DNA from: Pseudomonadota bacterium
GTDB lineage: Bacteria; Pseudomonadota; Gammaproteobacteria; Steroidobacterales; Steroidobacteraceae
Reading direction: 5' to 3'
Assembly (NCBI GenBank): GCA_023433465.1
Contig: JAEZCR010000130.1
Coordinates: 1-21,935, forward strand
Length of the DNA stretch: 21,935 nucleotides
Below are positions 14,809 to 21,935 of the stretch, piece after piece. A program made the position numbers and the translations under genes. Position 1 is the stretch's first letter. Each line of letters begins with the position of its first letter. The notes under the pieces were generated by a model. The model did not search any database. It saw nothing but the letters and a program-made list of their open reading frames with translations, and was not told where the DNA came from.

Positions 14809-16092
14809 TCAGCGCGCCGAGGCTTCGGTCGCGAACAACGCGCGCCTGGGTTCCACGAACATCCAGCACAAGGCACCCACCATGAACAGGCCGCCCAGCA
14901 GATAGAACGGCACGTTCCAGTCGCCTAACAATTTGACGGAATAACCCACCACAGGCTGGCTCAGGATGGCCGCGATCTGGCCGGAGGTGTTCATCGTCGC
15001 GCCGACGGTCGCGGAATGTTCGCCGCCGATGTCGACGCAGGTGCTCCACGCGGGTGCGGTGGTCAGCATGCACGTGGCGGCCGCGAGCGCGATGAACACC
15101 GCGGCCATGACGGGGTCGCGCGAGAACGCCGCCGCGAAGATGAACACCGCGGCCAGCGCGTAACCCACGACGCCCGGCGTGCGCCGGCCCACCGTGACGC
15201 CGAAACGGCGCGTGAAGCGATCCGACCAGAAACCGCCGAGGAACTGCGTCGCGATCGACAGGAACAGCGGCAGCGACGCGACGATACCGAGCTGGGTCTT
15301 CTCGAAGCCGTGCTCCCTCGTGAGGTAGGTAGGAAGCCACGTGATGCAGAAGTAGAACGTGGCGCAATTCGGCATGTAGAGCAGGCACAGCAGCAGCACA
15401 TTGCGCTCGCGCAGCAGGCCGCGCCAGTAGGCCCAGCCTCGCGGATGCACGACCTCGGGTGGTCGGTCCGCGACGATGAGAGCGCGCTCGGCCTCGTTGG
15501 TTTCGGGATGGTCGGTCGGCTCGTCGCGAAACCACCAGTGCCAGACCACGACCCACACGAAGCCGATCAATCCGAACGCGACCAGGATCTGCCGCCACGT
15601 GAACAGTGGCAGCAGCGCCGTCACGGCGATGGTCGTGACCGCGCCCGCGCTGTACGCGCCCGCGAAGAAGATGCCCTTGGCCGTGCCACGCTCGCGGAAC
15701 GGGATCCAGCGCGACATGACTCGCGCGACGCAGGGCCAGGCTCCGGCTTCACCCATGCCGAAAAGGAAACGTGTCACCAGCAGCGAAGCGTAGTTCCATG
15801 CGCCGGCCGTCGCGATGGTGAACACCGACCACCAGCTCACGATGCGCGTGAGCACGTTCTTGGCGCCGCGCTTGTCCGCCCAGCGCGCGGTCGGGATCTC
15901 GAAGATCGCGTATGCGAGGATGAAGCTGAAGAACACCCAGCTCATCTGCGCTTCGTCGAGCCCGAACTCCGCGGAGATGGAGGGCGCCATGGCGCCGATG
16001 CACGCGCGGTCGAGGTACGTGACCATCGCGAGGGTCACCATGAAACCGATGACTTTGAACCGGGCTCGCGTCGGCTGGGTGTATGTGATCAA
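14809..16092 (-). CDS. MFS transporter, ACS (anion:cation symporter) family
   Basis: This 427-residue protein has about twelve membrane helices. Hallmarks are YLDRACIGAMAPSISAEFGL (26-45), the motif-A loop WADKRGAKN (71-79), TRFLFGMGEAGAWP (107-120) and PFRERGTAKG (131-140), matching the ACS group that imports organic anions such as hexuronates, glucarate/galactonate or aromatic acids with H+. The substrate is not predictable here and no sugar-acid catabolic genes adjoin. The start is TTG at 16092 (protein MITYTQPTRARFKV). A GGGGGG tract nine bases upstream could be the ribosome-binding site, and no ATG gives a full first helix. It is divergent from the LemA gene. Confidence 0.9.
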   Translation of the reverse strand: MITYTQPTRARFKVIGFMVTLAMVTYLDRACIGAMAPSISAEFGLDEAQMSWVFFSFILAYAIFEIPTARWADKRGAKNVLTRIVSWWSVFTIATAGAWNYASLLVTRFLFGMGEAGAWPCVARVMSRWIPFRERGTAKGIFFAGAYSAGAVTTIAVTALLPLFTWRQILVAFGLIGFVWVVVWHWWFRDEPTDHPETNEAERALIVADRPPEVVHPRGWAYWRGLLRERNVLLLCLLYMPNCATFYFCITWLPTYLTREHGFEKTQLGIVASLPLFLSIATQFLGGFWSDRFTRRFGVTVGRRTPGVVGYALAAVFIFAAAFSRDPVMAAVFIALAAATCMLTTAPAWSTCVDIGGEHSATVGATMNTSGQIAAILSQPVVGYSVKLLGDWNVPFYLLGGLFMVGALCWMFVEPRRALFATEASAR

Positions 16093-16175
16093 GGCTGATT
16101 TCCCCCCGCGCCTACTAATCTCACAAAGACCGGCGTGAAGGAAGCGTTCCGTTCCGTGGGTGTTAGCATGTCGAA

Positions 16176-16724
16176 ATGGTGATCATCCTCGCTGTCATCG
16201 CCGCGCTGCTCGTGTGGGTCGCGGTATCGTTCAACCTGCTGGTCCGCGACCGCAACCGCGTCGCGCAGGGCTGGAGCGACGTGGACGTGCAGCTCCTGCG
16301 CCGTCACGAACTCATCCCTCGCCTGGTCGAGCTCGTGAAGGGTTACGCAGGATACGAGCGCGCGCTGCTGTCGAATCTCGCGGAGCTGCGCGCGCAGGGA
16401 GCGGCGCAGAAATCGCCACGGCCGCGCGGTGAAGTCGAAAAATCCGTCGGCGACGGGATGCACCGGCTCGTCGCGCTCGTGGAGGCCTATCCCGACCTCA
16501 AGGCGAACGAGAATTTCCTCGACCTGCAACGCAAGCTCGCGGACACGGAGAACCAGATCCAGTACGCGCGCCGCTTCTACAACGGCGCCGTCAATCTCTA
16601 TAACAACCGCATTCAGCGATTTCCGGACGTCGTGATCGCGCGCATGTTCGGCTTCAGGGAGGCCGAGTTCTTCGAGCTCGAGGACGAGGCGCAGGGGCGT
16701 GCGCCCGGCGTGGCGTTGTCATGA
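16176..16724 (+). CDS. lemA: LemA family membrane protein
   Basis: This 182-residue LemA-family protein has one N-terminal membrane helix (VIILAVIAALLVWVAVSF) and then a long helical bundle with the family pattern RNRVAQGWSDVDVQLLRRHE, LIPRLVELVKGYAGYE, LKANENFLDLQRKLADTENQ and IQYARRFYNGAVNLYNNRIQ. By family knowledge LemA proteins are membrane-anchored helical scaffolds of unclear function, often encoded beside TPM or DUF2207 genes. The stop overlaps the next ATG by four bases (ATGA), indicating translational coupling with the DUF2207 gene. No clear Shine-Dalgarno precedes ATG 16176. Confidence 0.93.
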   Translation: MVIILAVIAALLVWVAVSFNLLVRDRNRVAQGWSDVDVQLLRRHELIPRLVELVKGYAGYERALLSNLAELRAQGAAQKSPRPRGEVEKSVGDGMHRLVALVEAYPDLKANENFLDLQRKLADTENQIQYARRFYNGAVNLYNNRIQRFPDVVIARMFGFREAEFFELEDEAQGRAPGVALS

Positions 16725-18595
16725 GGCATTTCCAGCATCTTGCGCGAATGATCGCGCTTGCGGTCGCGTCCTTCATCTGCGCCACGCCGGCGCTGGCCGA
16801 CGAGCGCATCCTCTCGTTCGACAGCGCGATCACCGTGCGGCCCGACGGCACGCTGACCGTGCGCGAGACGATCCGCGTGCGCGCGGAGGGCGACCAGATC
16901 CGCCGCGGCATCTACCGCGAGTTTCCGACTATCTACCCCGGACGCGACGGACGGCAGGTCGTCGTGGGATTCGCGTTCGATTCGGCGACGCGTGACGGCG
17001 CGCCCGAGCCGTGGCGCCTGGAACAGGTCGGCAACGGCGTGCGTGTCTACCTCGGCAGCGCGCGGGTCCTGCTGCCGCGCGGCGAGCACACCTACGTGCT
17101 CGACTATCGCACCGACCGGCAGATGGGATTTTTCGCCGATCACGACGAGCTCTACTGGAACGTGACGGGGCAGGGGTGGGTGCTGCCGATGGATCGCGTG
17201 ACCGCCACGGTGAAGCTGCCGGCGGAGATTCCGCGCGGCGAGCTGCGGCTCGAGGCGTACACCGGGTCCGAAAGCGCGGGAAGCCGCGAATACACCGCGG
17301 AGGCGACCGAGGAGGGTGCGCGCTTCGCGGCGACACGCGGCCTGCGTCCGCGCGAGGGTCTCACCATCGTCGCGATGTGGCCCAAGGGTTACATCACCGC
17401 GGCGGTGGAGAACGCGCTGCCGCCGACGCCCGCGCAGGCCACGAGTCCCGGGTACGACCCCGCGCGCGACGCGGGTGGTTCCGTCCAGCCGCACTGGGGT
17501 TCGCCCGCGGAAGCACTGCTGAAGCGCGAGCTGCCGAAGGACAACCGCGCCGTGTGGTTCGGTCTCGTCGGCCTCGCGCTGCTGCTGACTTACTACTACC
17601 TCGTCTGGGACAAGGTCGGCCGGGATCCTCCCGGACGCGTGATCATTCCCGAGTACGAGATGCCGGACAAACAATCCGCGGCCTCGATGCGTTACCTGAT
17701 GCGCATGAAGTACGACGACGAGTGTTTCGCGGCGAGCGTGCTCGGCCTCGCGGTGAAGGGCTACCTGCGCATCGAGCAGAGCGACGGCATCCTCGGCCTC
17801 GGCCGCAAGTACACGCTGATCAAGAACGCCGCCGCCGCAAAGAAGCCGTTGTCGGCGGACGAACTCGCGTTGCACACGGCGCTGTTCCGTCACGGCGATC
17901 AGCTCGAGCTCGAGCAGAAGAATCACGCCAAGGTGCGGCGGGCGCGCGCCGCGCATTACTCGTCTCTCAAGAGCCAGTACGCGAGCAGCTTTTTTCGCAT
18001 CAATGGCGGCTGGCACGCGCTCGGCATCGCGCTGAGCCTCGTCGTGGCGGCGCTCGCGCTCGTCTGGCCGGGGACCACGGGCGACTGGCCGAAGTGGTAC
18101 TTCACGACGCCGCCGGGCTGGCTCACGCTGCTTGCGGTCCTCGCGGGACTGGTCGCGAACGGCATATTCGGCAAGCTGCTCAAGGCGCCGACCGCAATCG
18201 GGCAGGCCGCGATGGATCACATCCGCGGATTCAAGGCGTACCTGGAAGTCGCCGAGGGCGAGGACCTGAAACGCGTCAGCGGGCCGCCCCCGCCGAAGAT
18301 GACCGCGCAGGTCTACGAGGCCTATCTACCCGCCGCGCTGGCGCTCGACGTCGAGCAACGCTGGGCCGAGAAGTTCGCGCGGGTGCTCGACGTCCAGGAG
18401 CCGAACTATCGACCGGTCTGGTACGCGGGCTCCGGATGGAATCCCGCGAAAGTCGCGACTTTTTCCTCGGGACTCGGTTCCTCGCTGTCGAGCGCGATTT
18501 CCTCCTCGTCTCAAGCCCCGGGCTCGAAGTCGGGAGGTGGCGGCGGCGGCCGCGTGGGCGGCGGTGGCGGAGGTGGCGGCGGCGGCGGATGGTAA
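16721..18595 (+). CDS. DUF2207 family membrane protein with poly-Gly tail
   Basis: This 624-residue DUF2207 membrane protein has a signal peptide (1-26, ending ALA) and an extracytoplasmic beta domain at about 27-270, including RRGIYREFPT and HDELYWNVTGQGW. A membrane helix near 277-296 is followed by the cytoplasmic entry motif VGRDPPGRVIIPEYEMP. A winged-helix-like cytosolic region comes next, then two helices at 431-449 and 466-484, and a soluble C-terminal part. The end is Ser-rich, then runs of Gly broken by RV and closed by a final Trp; such Gly-rich tails are common in this family. It is coupled to LemA (ATGA overlap), a recurrent pairing whose function is unknown but probably envelope-related. 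The stop codon TAA forms the edge of the long inverted repeat that follows. Confidence 0.92.
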   Translation: MRHFQHLARMIALAVASFICATPALADERILSFDSAITVRPDGTLTVRETIRVRAEGDQIRRGIYREFPTIYPGRDGRQVVVGFAFDSATRDGAPEPWRLEQVGNGVRVYLGSARVLLPRGEHTYVLDYRTDRQMGFFADHDELYWNVTGQGWVLPMDRVTATVKLPAEIPRGELRLEAYTGSESAGSREYTAEATEEGARFAATRGLRPREGLTIVAMWPKGYITAAVENALPPTPAQATSPGYDPARDAGGSVQPHWGSPAEALLKRELPKDNRAVWFGLVGLALLLTYYYLVWDKVGRDPPGRVIIPEYEMPDKQSAASMRYLMRMKYDDECFAASVLGLAVKGYLRIEQSDGILGLGRKYTLIKNAAAAKKPLSADELALHTALFRHGDQLELEQKNHAKVRRARAAHYSSLKSQYASSFFRINGGWHALGIALSLVVAALALVWPGTTGDWPKWYFTTPPGWLTLLAVLAGLVANGIFGKLLKAPTAIGQAAMDHIRGFKAYLEVAEGEDLKRVSGPPPPKMTAQVYEAYLPAALALDVEQRWAEKFARVLDVQEPNYRPVWYAGSGWNPAKVATFSSGLGSSLSSAISSSSQAPGSKSGGGGGGRVGGGGGGGGGGGW

Positions 18596-18698
18596 GAGGG
18601 TGCCTGGCACGGAAAAGCCGGGAGAAGCGGCGCTACGTATGGGATATCCCGGGAGGCATCTGCGCTTCTCCCGGCTTTTCCGTGCCAGGCACCCTCTT
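18594..18698. repeat. Long inverted repeat with 36-bp perfect arms (REP-like)
   Basis: Arms 18594-18629 and 18663-18698 are perfect reverse complements over 36 bp and enclose 33 bases, including the palindrome GGGATATCCC at 18641-18650. The left arm contains GTGCCTGGCACGGAAA and CCGGGA, shared with the copy at 3874. The repeat begins within the TAA of the DUF2207 gene and ends within the TGA of the LytTR gene, so it is the whole convergent intergenic space. No T-tract follows the stem, so it is not a standard intrinsic terminator, though the RNA hairpin could stabilise both 3' ends. Confidence 0.9.
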
Positions 18699-19525
18699 CA
18701 ATGCGCGCGAGGCCGCTTGAGGAAGTATTCGACCTTGTCGCGGTAGGTCCGTGAGAGCTTCAGTTCCTGGCCGCCTTCGAGGCGCAGAAAGTATTCGCCA
18801 TTCATGTGCGCGCGCAGTGACTTCACGCGGGTGAGGTTCACGATCGTGGAACGGTGCACGCGCTGGAACAGCCGCGGATCGAGCAGCGACTCCATCTCAC
18901 GCATCGTCGCGCGCAGGATGTGCGTGTTGCCCTGCGCGTGAATGCATAGATAGTCGCCGGCGGCGTCCACCCATTCGATGTCGCGCACCTGCACGCGCAC
19001 GGTTTCGCGCCCGTTGCGGATGGGCAGCCAGTGGGGCGGCGACTCGGGCGCTCTCGCCGGTTGTCCCGATTCGATCTCGCCGCTGCCGCGCAATTCCGCG
19101 AGCAGGTTCACGAGCTGGTTGCGTTCAGCAATGGCGGTGCGCTGCTCGACCAGCTCCCGCACGTGCTGCAGCGTCGCCGCGAGCCGCGCGTCGTCCACGG
19201 GCTTGAGCACGTAATCGATCGCGCGCGCCTCGAAGGCCTGCACCGCGTACCGGTCGTACGCCGTCACGAACACGATCATCGGCAGCTCGTGCGGCTGCAG
19301 CTCGGCCAGCACGTCGAACCCCGAGAGTCCGGGCATCTGGATATCCAGGAACACGAGATCCGGCCGCTGCTCGCGGATCGCGTTCAACGCCTCGCGGCCG
19401 TTGCTGCACTGGCCGATGACCTCGATGTCCGCCGCCACGCGCAGTCGCAGCTCGAGACCACGCCTCGACAACGCCTCGTCGTCGACCAGCAGCGTCCGCA
19501 GCTTGCGTTGCGACTGGATGTTCAT
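18698..19525 (-). CDS. LytTR-family response regulator (LytR/AlgR-like)
   Basis: This 275-residue two-domain regulator has an N-terminal receiver with acidic pocket D15-D16, phosphoacceptor D60 (LVFLDIQMPG), T87 and K107 (YVLKP). A linker of about 45 residues follows. The C-terminal LytTR DNA-binding domain starts near residue 165 (WLPIRNGRETVRVQVRDIEW, then VHRSTIVNLTRVKSL and LKLSRTYRDKVEYFLKR). All key phosphorelay residues are present. LytTR domains bind direct-repeat sites upstream of targets, often envelope, biofilm or metabolic genes; no target is evident here. ATG 19525 overlaps the kinase stop by four bases, so kinase and regulator are cotranslated. The stop TGA forms the edge of the long inverted repeat. 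Confidence 0.95.
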   Translation of the reverse strand: MNIQSQRKLRTLLVDDEALSRRGLELRLRVAADIEVIGQCSNGREALNAIREQRPDLVFLDIQMPGLSGFDVLAELQPHELPMIVFVTAYDRYAVQAFEARAIDYVLKPVDDARLAATLQHVRELVEQRTAIAERNQLVNLLAELRGSGEIESGQPARAPESPPHWLPIRNGRETVRVQVRDIEWVDAAGDYLCIHAQGNTHILRATMREMESLLDPRLFQRVHRSTIVNLTRVKSLRAHMNGEYFLRLEGGQELKLSRTYRDKVEYFLKRPRAH

Positions 19526-20589
19526 GCCGGACTCACCTGCAGCGGCAAGCCGAGCTCGATGCGCAAACCCGGCTTGTTGTCGATGGTCGCGAAGCGATGT
19601 TGCTCGTCATAGAGAACGGCGAGCCGCTCCCGCGTATTACGCAGCCCGACGCCGCGGCCGCCGCTCGGCACCGGCTGGCCATTCAGTCCCGGCCCGTCAT
19701 CCGCCACCGCGAGCTCGAGCATCGCCCCGCGCGTCCGGCCTTCGACTCGGATCGTGCCCCCATGTTCGGAGGGCGATACCGCGTACTTCACGGCATTCTC
19801 GATCAGCGGCTGCAACAGCAGGCTCGGCACCAGCGCCTCCATGGCGGATTCCTCGACCGCGTACTCGAGCTTCAGCCGATCGCCGAAGCGCAGCTTCTCG
19901 GTAGTCAGGTACAGGTTGAGCGCCTCGATCTCCTGCCGCAGCGTCACCTTCTTCATCGGGTCCTGATCGAGCGTGTAGCGCAGGAATTCCGAGAGTCGCA
20001 GCACCGTCTGGTTCGCCGTGCGATTCTGGTTGTCGAGGATGAGCGTCGAAATCGCGTTGAGCGTGTTGAACAGGAAATGCGGGTTGAGCTGGTAACGCAG
20101 CATCTTGAGCTGCGCTTCCTGCGCGAGCGCGCTGGCGCGCAGCGTCTTCTCCCGCTCGCGCAGCATCGACTCGTAGTACTTGATCCCGAAGTACGCTAGC
20201 GCCCAGGAAAGATAGATGTACGTCGAAGTCACGGCGCCGCCGAACACTTCGAACAGCGTCTTCATCTCCCATTCCGGCTCGACGAATTGCTTGTAGGCGA
20301 GGTTGATCAGCACGCGCCAGCACAGGGCCAGGATGTAGCAGGACACCACGACGCCGCCGATCATCACGGCCGGAGGCCGGTTCCACAGCCAGCGGCAGAT
20401 GTAACGCAGGCCGAGGCTCAGCAGGAATCCCGAGACCGCGCCCACCACGATGACCTTCGGATACCCGCCCATCTTTTCGTAGACGAGCGCGCCGAGGAGC
20501 TGAGAGATCACCCACCCGGTCCAGGCGCCCGTATGCAGCACCCAGAAGAGCGCTTCGCGGTTGTGTCGCAGGGGGTCTACCTGGGCCAT
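19522..20589 (-). CDS. LytS/YehU-type sensor histidine kinase
   Basis: This 355-residue membrane histidine kinase of the PF06580 (LytS/YehU) class has four predicted N-terminal helices within residues 13-140 (for example VIVVGAVSGFLLSLGLRYIC and VMIGGVVVSCYILALCW) with almost no extracytoplasmic domain, suggesting intramembrane sensing. A short coiled-coil (REREKTLRASALAQEAQLK) leads to phosphoacceptor H171 in LNPHFLFNTLNAI. The ATPase has N-box N265 (PLIENAVKYA), DDGPG (297-301) and GRGVGLRN (311-318). It should phosphorylate the LytTR regulator encoded next, with which it shares an ATGA junction. The signal is unknown. The gene is probably first in the operon; no convincing promoter was found before ATG 20589. 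Confidence 0.95.
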   Translation of the reverse strand: MAQVDPLRHNREALFWVLHTGAWTGWVISQLLGALVYEKMGGYPKVIVVGAVSGFLLSLGLRYICRWLWNRPPAVMIGGVVVSCYILALCWRVLINLAYKQFVEPEWEMKTLFEVFGGAVTSTYIYLSWALAYFGIKYYESMLREREKTLRASALAQEAQLKMLRYQLNPHFLFNTLNAISTLILDNQNRTANQTVLRLSEFLRYTLDQDPMKKVTLRQEIEALNLYLTTEKLRFGDRLKLEYAVEESAMEALVPSLLLQPLIENAVKYAVSPSEHGGTIRVEGRTRGAMLELAVADDGPGLNGQPVPSGGRGVGLRNTRERLAVLYDEQHRFATIDNKPGLRIELGLPLQVSPA

Positions 20590-20671
20590 CCGGCAAAGGT
20601 ACGGGAGCCGCGCGGGGCGGACAAACGGCCTGGCGCGGGGCGCGCTCGGCTCGGCGTGATTCCGGAGCGAC

Positions 20672-21935
20672 TTATTTGCCCGCGGAAAGCAGGCTGATCA
20701 GCGCCTTGGGCTGATCGAGCAGGAAGCCCTGCGCGTAGTCGAGGCCCACGGCCGACAGCCAGTCGCGCACCGCCGGCGTGTCCACGCGCTTGGCGACGCA
20801 CGACAGGCCCAACACCTTCGAGGCCTGGCAGATGGCCACGACCAGCGCCTGCGGAACGCGCTCCTTGATCGCCACGCTCGTGATCTTCGGATCGAGCTTG
20901 AGGAACTTGAGCGCGGGGGACCCGATCCAGCGCATCGTGTTGTGATGCAGCGTGTAGTCGTCGAGCACCACGTGGCAGCCGAGCTTTTCGCAGGCCTGGA
21001 CGAACATGTCCACTTCGCGAACCTGCTCGATGCAGGACTTCTCGCTGATCTCGAAGCCGAGCACCTTCGGGGATACCTTGTGCGTCTTGAGCGAGGCGGC
21101 CACGAAACTCGGGAACTTCGGATCCGCGATCGTTCCCATGCCGACGTTGACCGAGAAGCTCGCGGGATCGGCTTCCCAGACGCCGCGATTCGCGCCCAGC
21201 CAGCCTACGAGTTGGTCGACCACGATGCGATCGAGATCCGAGTTGGCGCTCGGGTCGTGCACGTCCTGCACGACGCGGTCGGGCGCCACGCCGAATTCAT
21301 TGTCCGCATGTGCGTCGCGCACGAGCACTTCGTAGCGCTTCGTGCCGCCGGTGCCCTTGAGCTTGACCAGCTGCTGCACGTGCAACTCGTAGATCTGGCC
21401 GTAGAACTCGAACTGTCCAGCGCCGGCGGTGAGCGGGGGTACTTCGTCGATGTACTCCGGCTCGACGTTCATGTTGACGTCGGCGTCGATCAGCGCCTCC
21501 ACTTCCGTGGTGACTTCCTCGGCCGCGATCTCGACTTCCGGCTCGGAGTCGGCGATCGGGTCGTCCTGGATCAGTTCCGGAATATCGGGTTCCGGCGCGG
21601 GCGGCGGCGTCTTGAAGTTAGGTTTCGGCAGCCGGTCGGTCTGGATCACCCGCAGGTCCGGGCGCTTCGGCTCGGCCGGCGCCGCTTTCGCGGACGGCTT
21701 CAGCAGTGCCTTCGGGTCGATGTCCGAAATCTCGAACGCGATGGAATCGGACTCCACGCTGCCACTGATGCGCTGCGGACCGGCGGGCGGCGCGGGCGCC
21801 GCTGGCGCGCGGCCCGCGGGAGCGCCGGGACGGGCAGGTGATGCCGGTTTGGCGGGTTGTGCCGCCGTCGGGGGGGGGGCCGCGGGACGGACCGGGGTCG
21901 GGGCCGTGGGCCTCGCCGCGGGTGCGGCCGGACGC
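20672..21935 (-). CDS. Degenerate EAL-domain protein, N-terminus beyond window (partial)
   Basis: The frame is open to the right edge (about 421 codons visible), so the gene is cut by the window. GTG at 21757 would be a start only if the upstream Ala/Pro-rich codons were not used; their composition argues they are coding. Order: an Ala/Pro-rich stretch, an acidic Pro/Glu/Asp linker (PAPEPDIPELIQDD, then EVEIAAEEVTTEVEALIDAD), then an EAL-like domain in the last 250 residues or so. EAL landmarks: YEVLVR (EVL for EAL), SVNVG, FEISE, LDDYTLHH (DDFG expected), LKLD (KID), AKRVD (AEGVE expected) and QGF. Loss of the loop-6 Gly and the late Glu suggests weak or no c-di-GMP hydrolysis, so an effector or scaffold role in c-di-GMP signalling is inferred. 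Confidence 0.85.
   Translation of the reverse strand, partial: RPAAPAARPTAPTPVRPAAPPPTAAQPAKPASPARPGAPAGRAPAAPAPPAGPQRISGSVESDSIAFEISDIDPKALLKPSAKAAPAEPKRPDLRVIQTDRLPKPNFKTPPPAPEPDIPELIQDDPIADSEPEVEIAAEEVTTEVEALIDADVNMNVEPEYIDEVPPLTAGAGQFEFYGQIYELHVQQLVKLKGTGGTKRYEVLVRDAHADNEFGVAPDRVVQDVHDPSANSDLDRIVVDQLVGWLGANRGVWEADPASFSVNVGMGTIADPKFPSFVAASLKTHKVSPKVLGFEISEKSCIEQVREVDMFVQACEKLGCHVVLDDYTLHHNTMRWIGSPALKFLKLDPKITSVAIKERVPQALVVAICQASKVLGLSCVAKRVDTPAVRDWLSAVGLDYAQGFLLDQPKALISLLSAGK
21870..21879. repeat. G10 homopolymer tract inside the EAL-protein gene
   Basis: Ten consecutive G on the plus strand read as C10 on the coding strand, inside Pro codons of the Ala/Pro-rich N-terminal part. The frame is open on both sides as given. 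A change of one or two bases would shift the frame and destroy the EAL domain, so the tract is either a slippage (phase-variation) site or an assembly-error hotspot. Confidence 0.8.

Noticed and set aside
16613..18220. 535-residue minus-strand open frame over the DUF2207 gene
   Set aside because: It is the antisense shadow of a gene with clear DUF2207 features, with shadow-type composition.
18602..18625. TGGCAC in the repeat arm as a sigma-54 -24 element
   Set aside because: The -12 GC is at the wrong spacing (four bases instead of five), and the motif sits in a convergent gap pointing into gene ends.
1..21935. CRISPR array, tRNA/rRNA, integrase, toxin-antitoxin pair or defence island
   Set aside because: No repeat-spacer periodicity, cloverleaf, recombinase motif or recognisable toxin/antitoxin was seen. 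The MazG-like protein is the nucleotidase fold and should not be confused with the MazE/MazF toxin system.

Overview
The window is about 22 kb of GC-rich (roughly two-thirds G+C) chromosome from a Gram-negative bacterium. Exported DUF481 and TonB_C-type proteins, an AqpZ-type aquaporin, an AGCS symporter, a LytS/LytR pair and short palindromic repeats between convergent genes together suggest a high-GC gammaproteobacterium (Nevskiales/Steroidobacter/Xanthomonadales-like). That placement is inference, not proof. I see no tRNA, rRNA, CRISPR array, transposase, prophage or plasmid gene. Coding density is high and gene orientation alternates often.

Layout, left to right. A probable terminator of an off-window gene (67-108) precedes an orphan AAA+ ATPase (134-1243). 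This meets a small exported protein (1240-1647, minus) head-on, with both stop codons inside one CTAG. An AGCS amino-acid:cation symporter (1777-3228) overlaps a YjdF/DUF2238 membrane protein (3215-3901). A 41-bp palindrome then separates these from a very large exported DUF3857/transglutaminase/TPR protein on the minus strand (3944-8107). Divergent from it are a MazG-like nucleotide pyrophosphohydrolase and a NYN (PIN-like) nuclease with a C-terminal winged-helix-like end (8181-9302). Next come a DUF481 outer-membrane protein and an overlapping small exported protein (9445-10751). A beta-lactamase-fold lipoprotein lies on the minus strand (10817-11896), divergent from aqpZ (11988-12677).

The centre-right holds small exported proteins (12717-13058 and 13906-14625, minus), one soluble protein of unknown function (13362-13838) and an MFS/ACS transporter with a TTG start (14809-16092, minus). 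A coupled LemA-DUF2207 envelope pair follows (16176-18595). A 105-bp region with perfect 36-bp inverted arms separates it from a LytS/LytR two-component operon (18698-20589, minus). The window ends inside a degenerate EAL-domain protein with a long Ala/Pro-rich N-terminus (20672 to the right edge, minus).

Most genes look like envelope, transport and signalling functions in one- or two-gene units; no pathway spans the window. The most distinctive non-coding signal is a dispersed element built on GTGCC(T/A)GGCAC. It occurs at two convergent gene ends, fills the whole intergenic space each time, and at one of them supplies the last codons of a gene. I did not find a convincing new multi-gene defence or metabolic system. 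The strongest leads are this REP-like family, the MazG-NYN pair, the degenerate EAL protein with a G10 tract in its coding region, and the AAA+ ATPase with an unrecognised N-terminal half.
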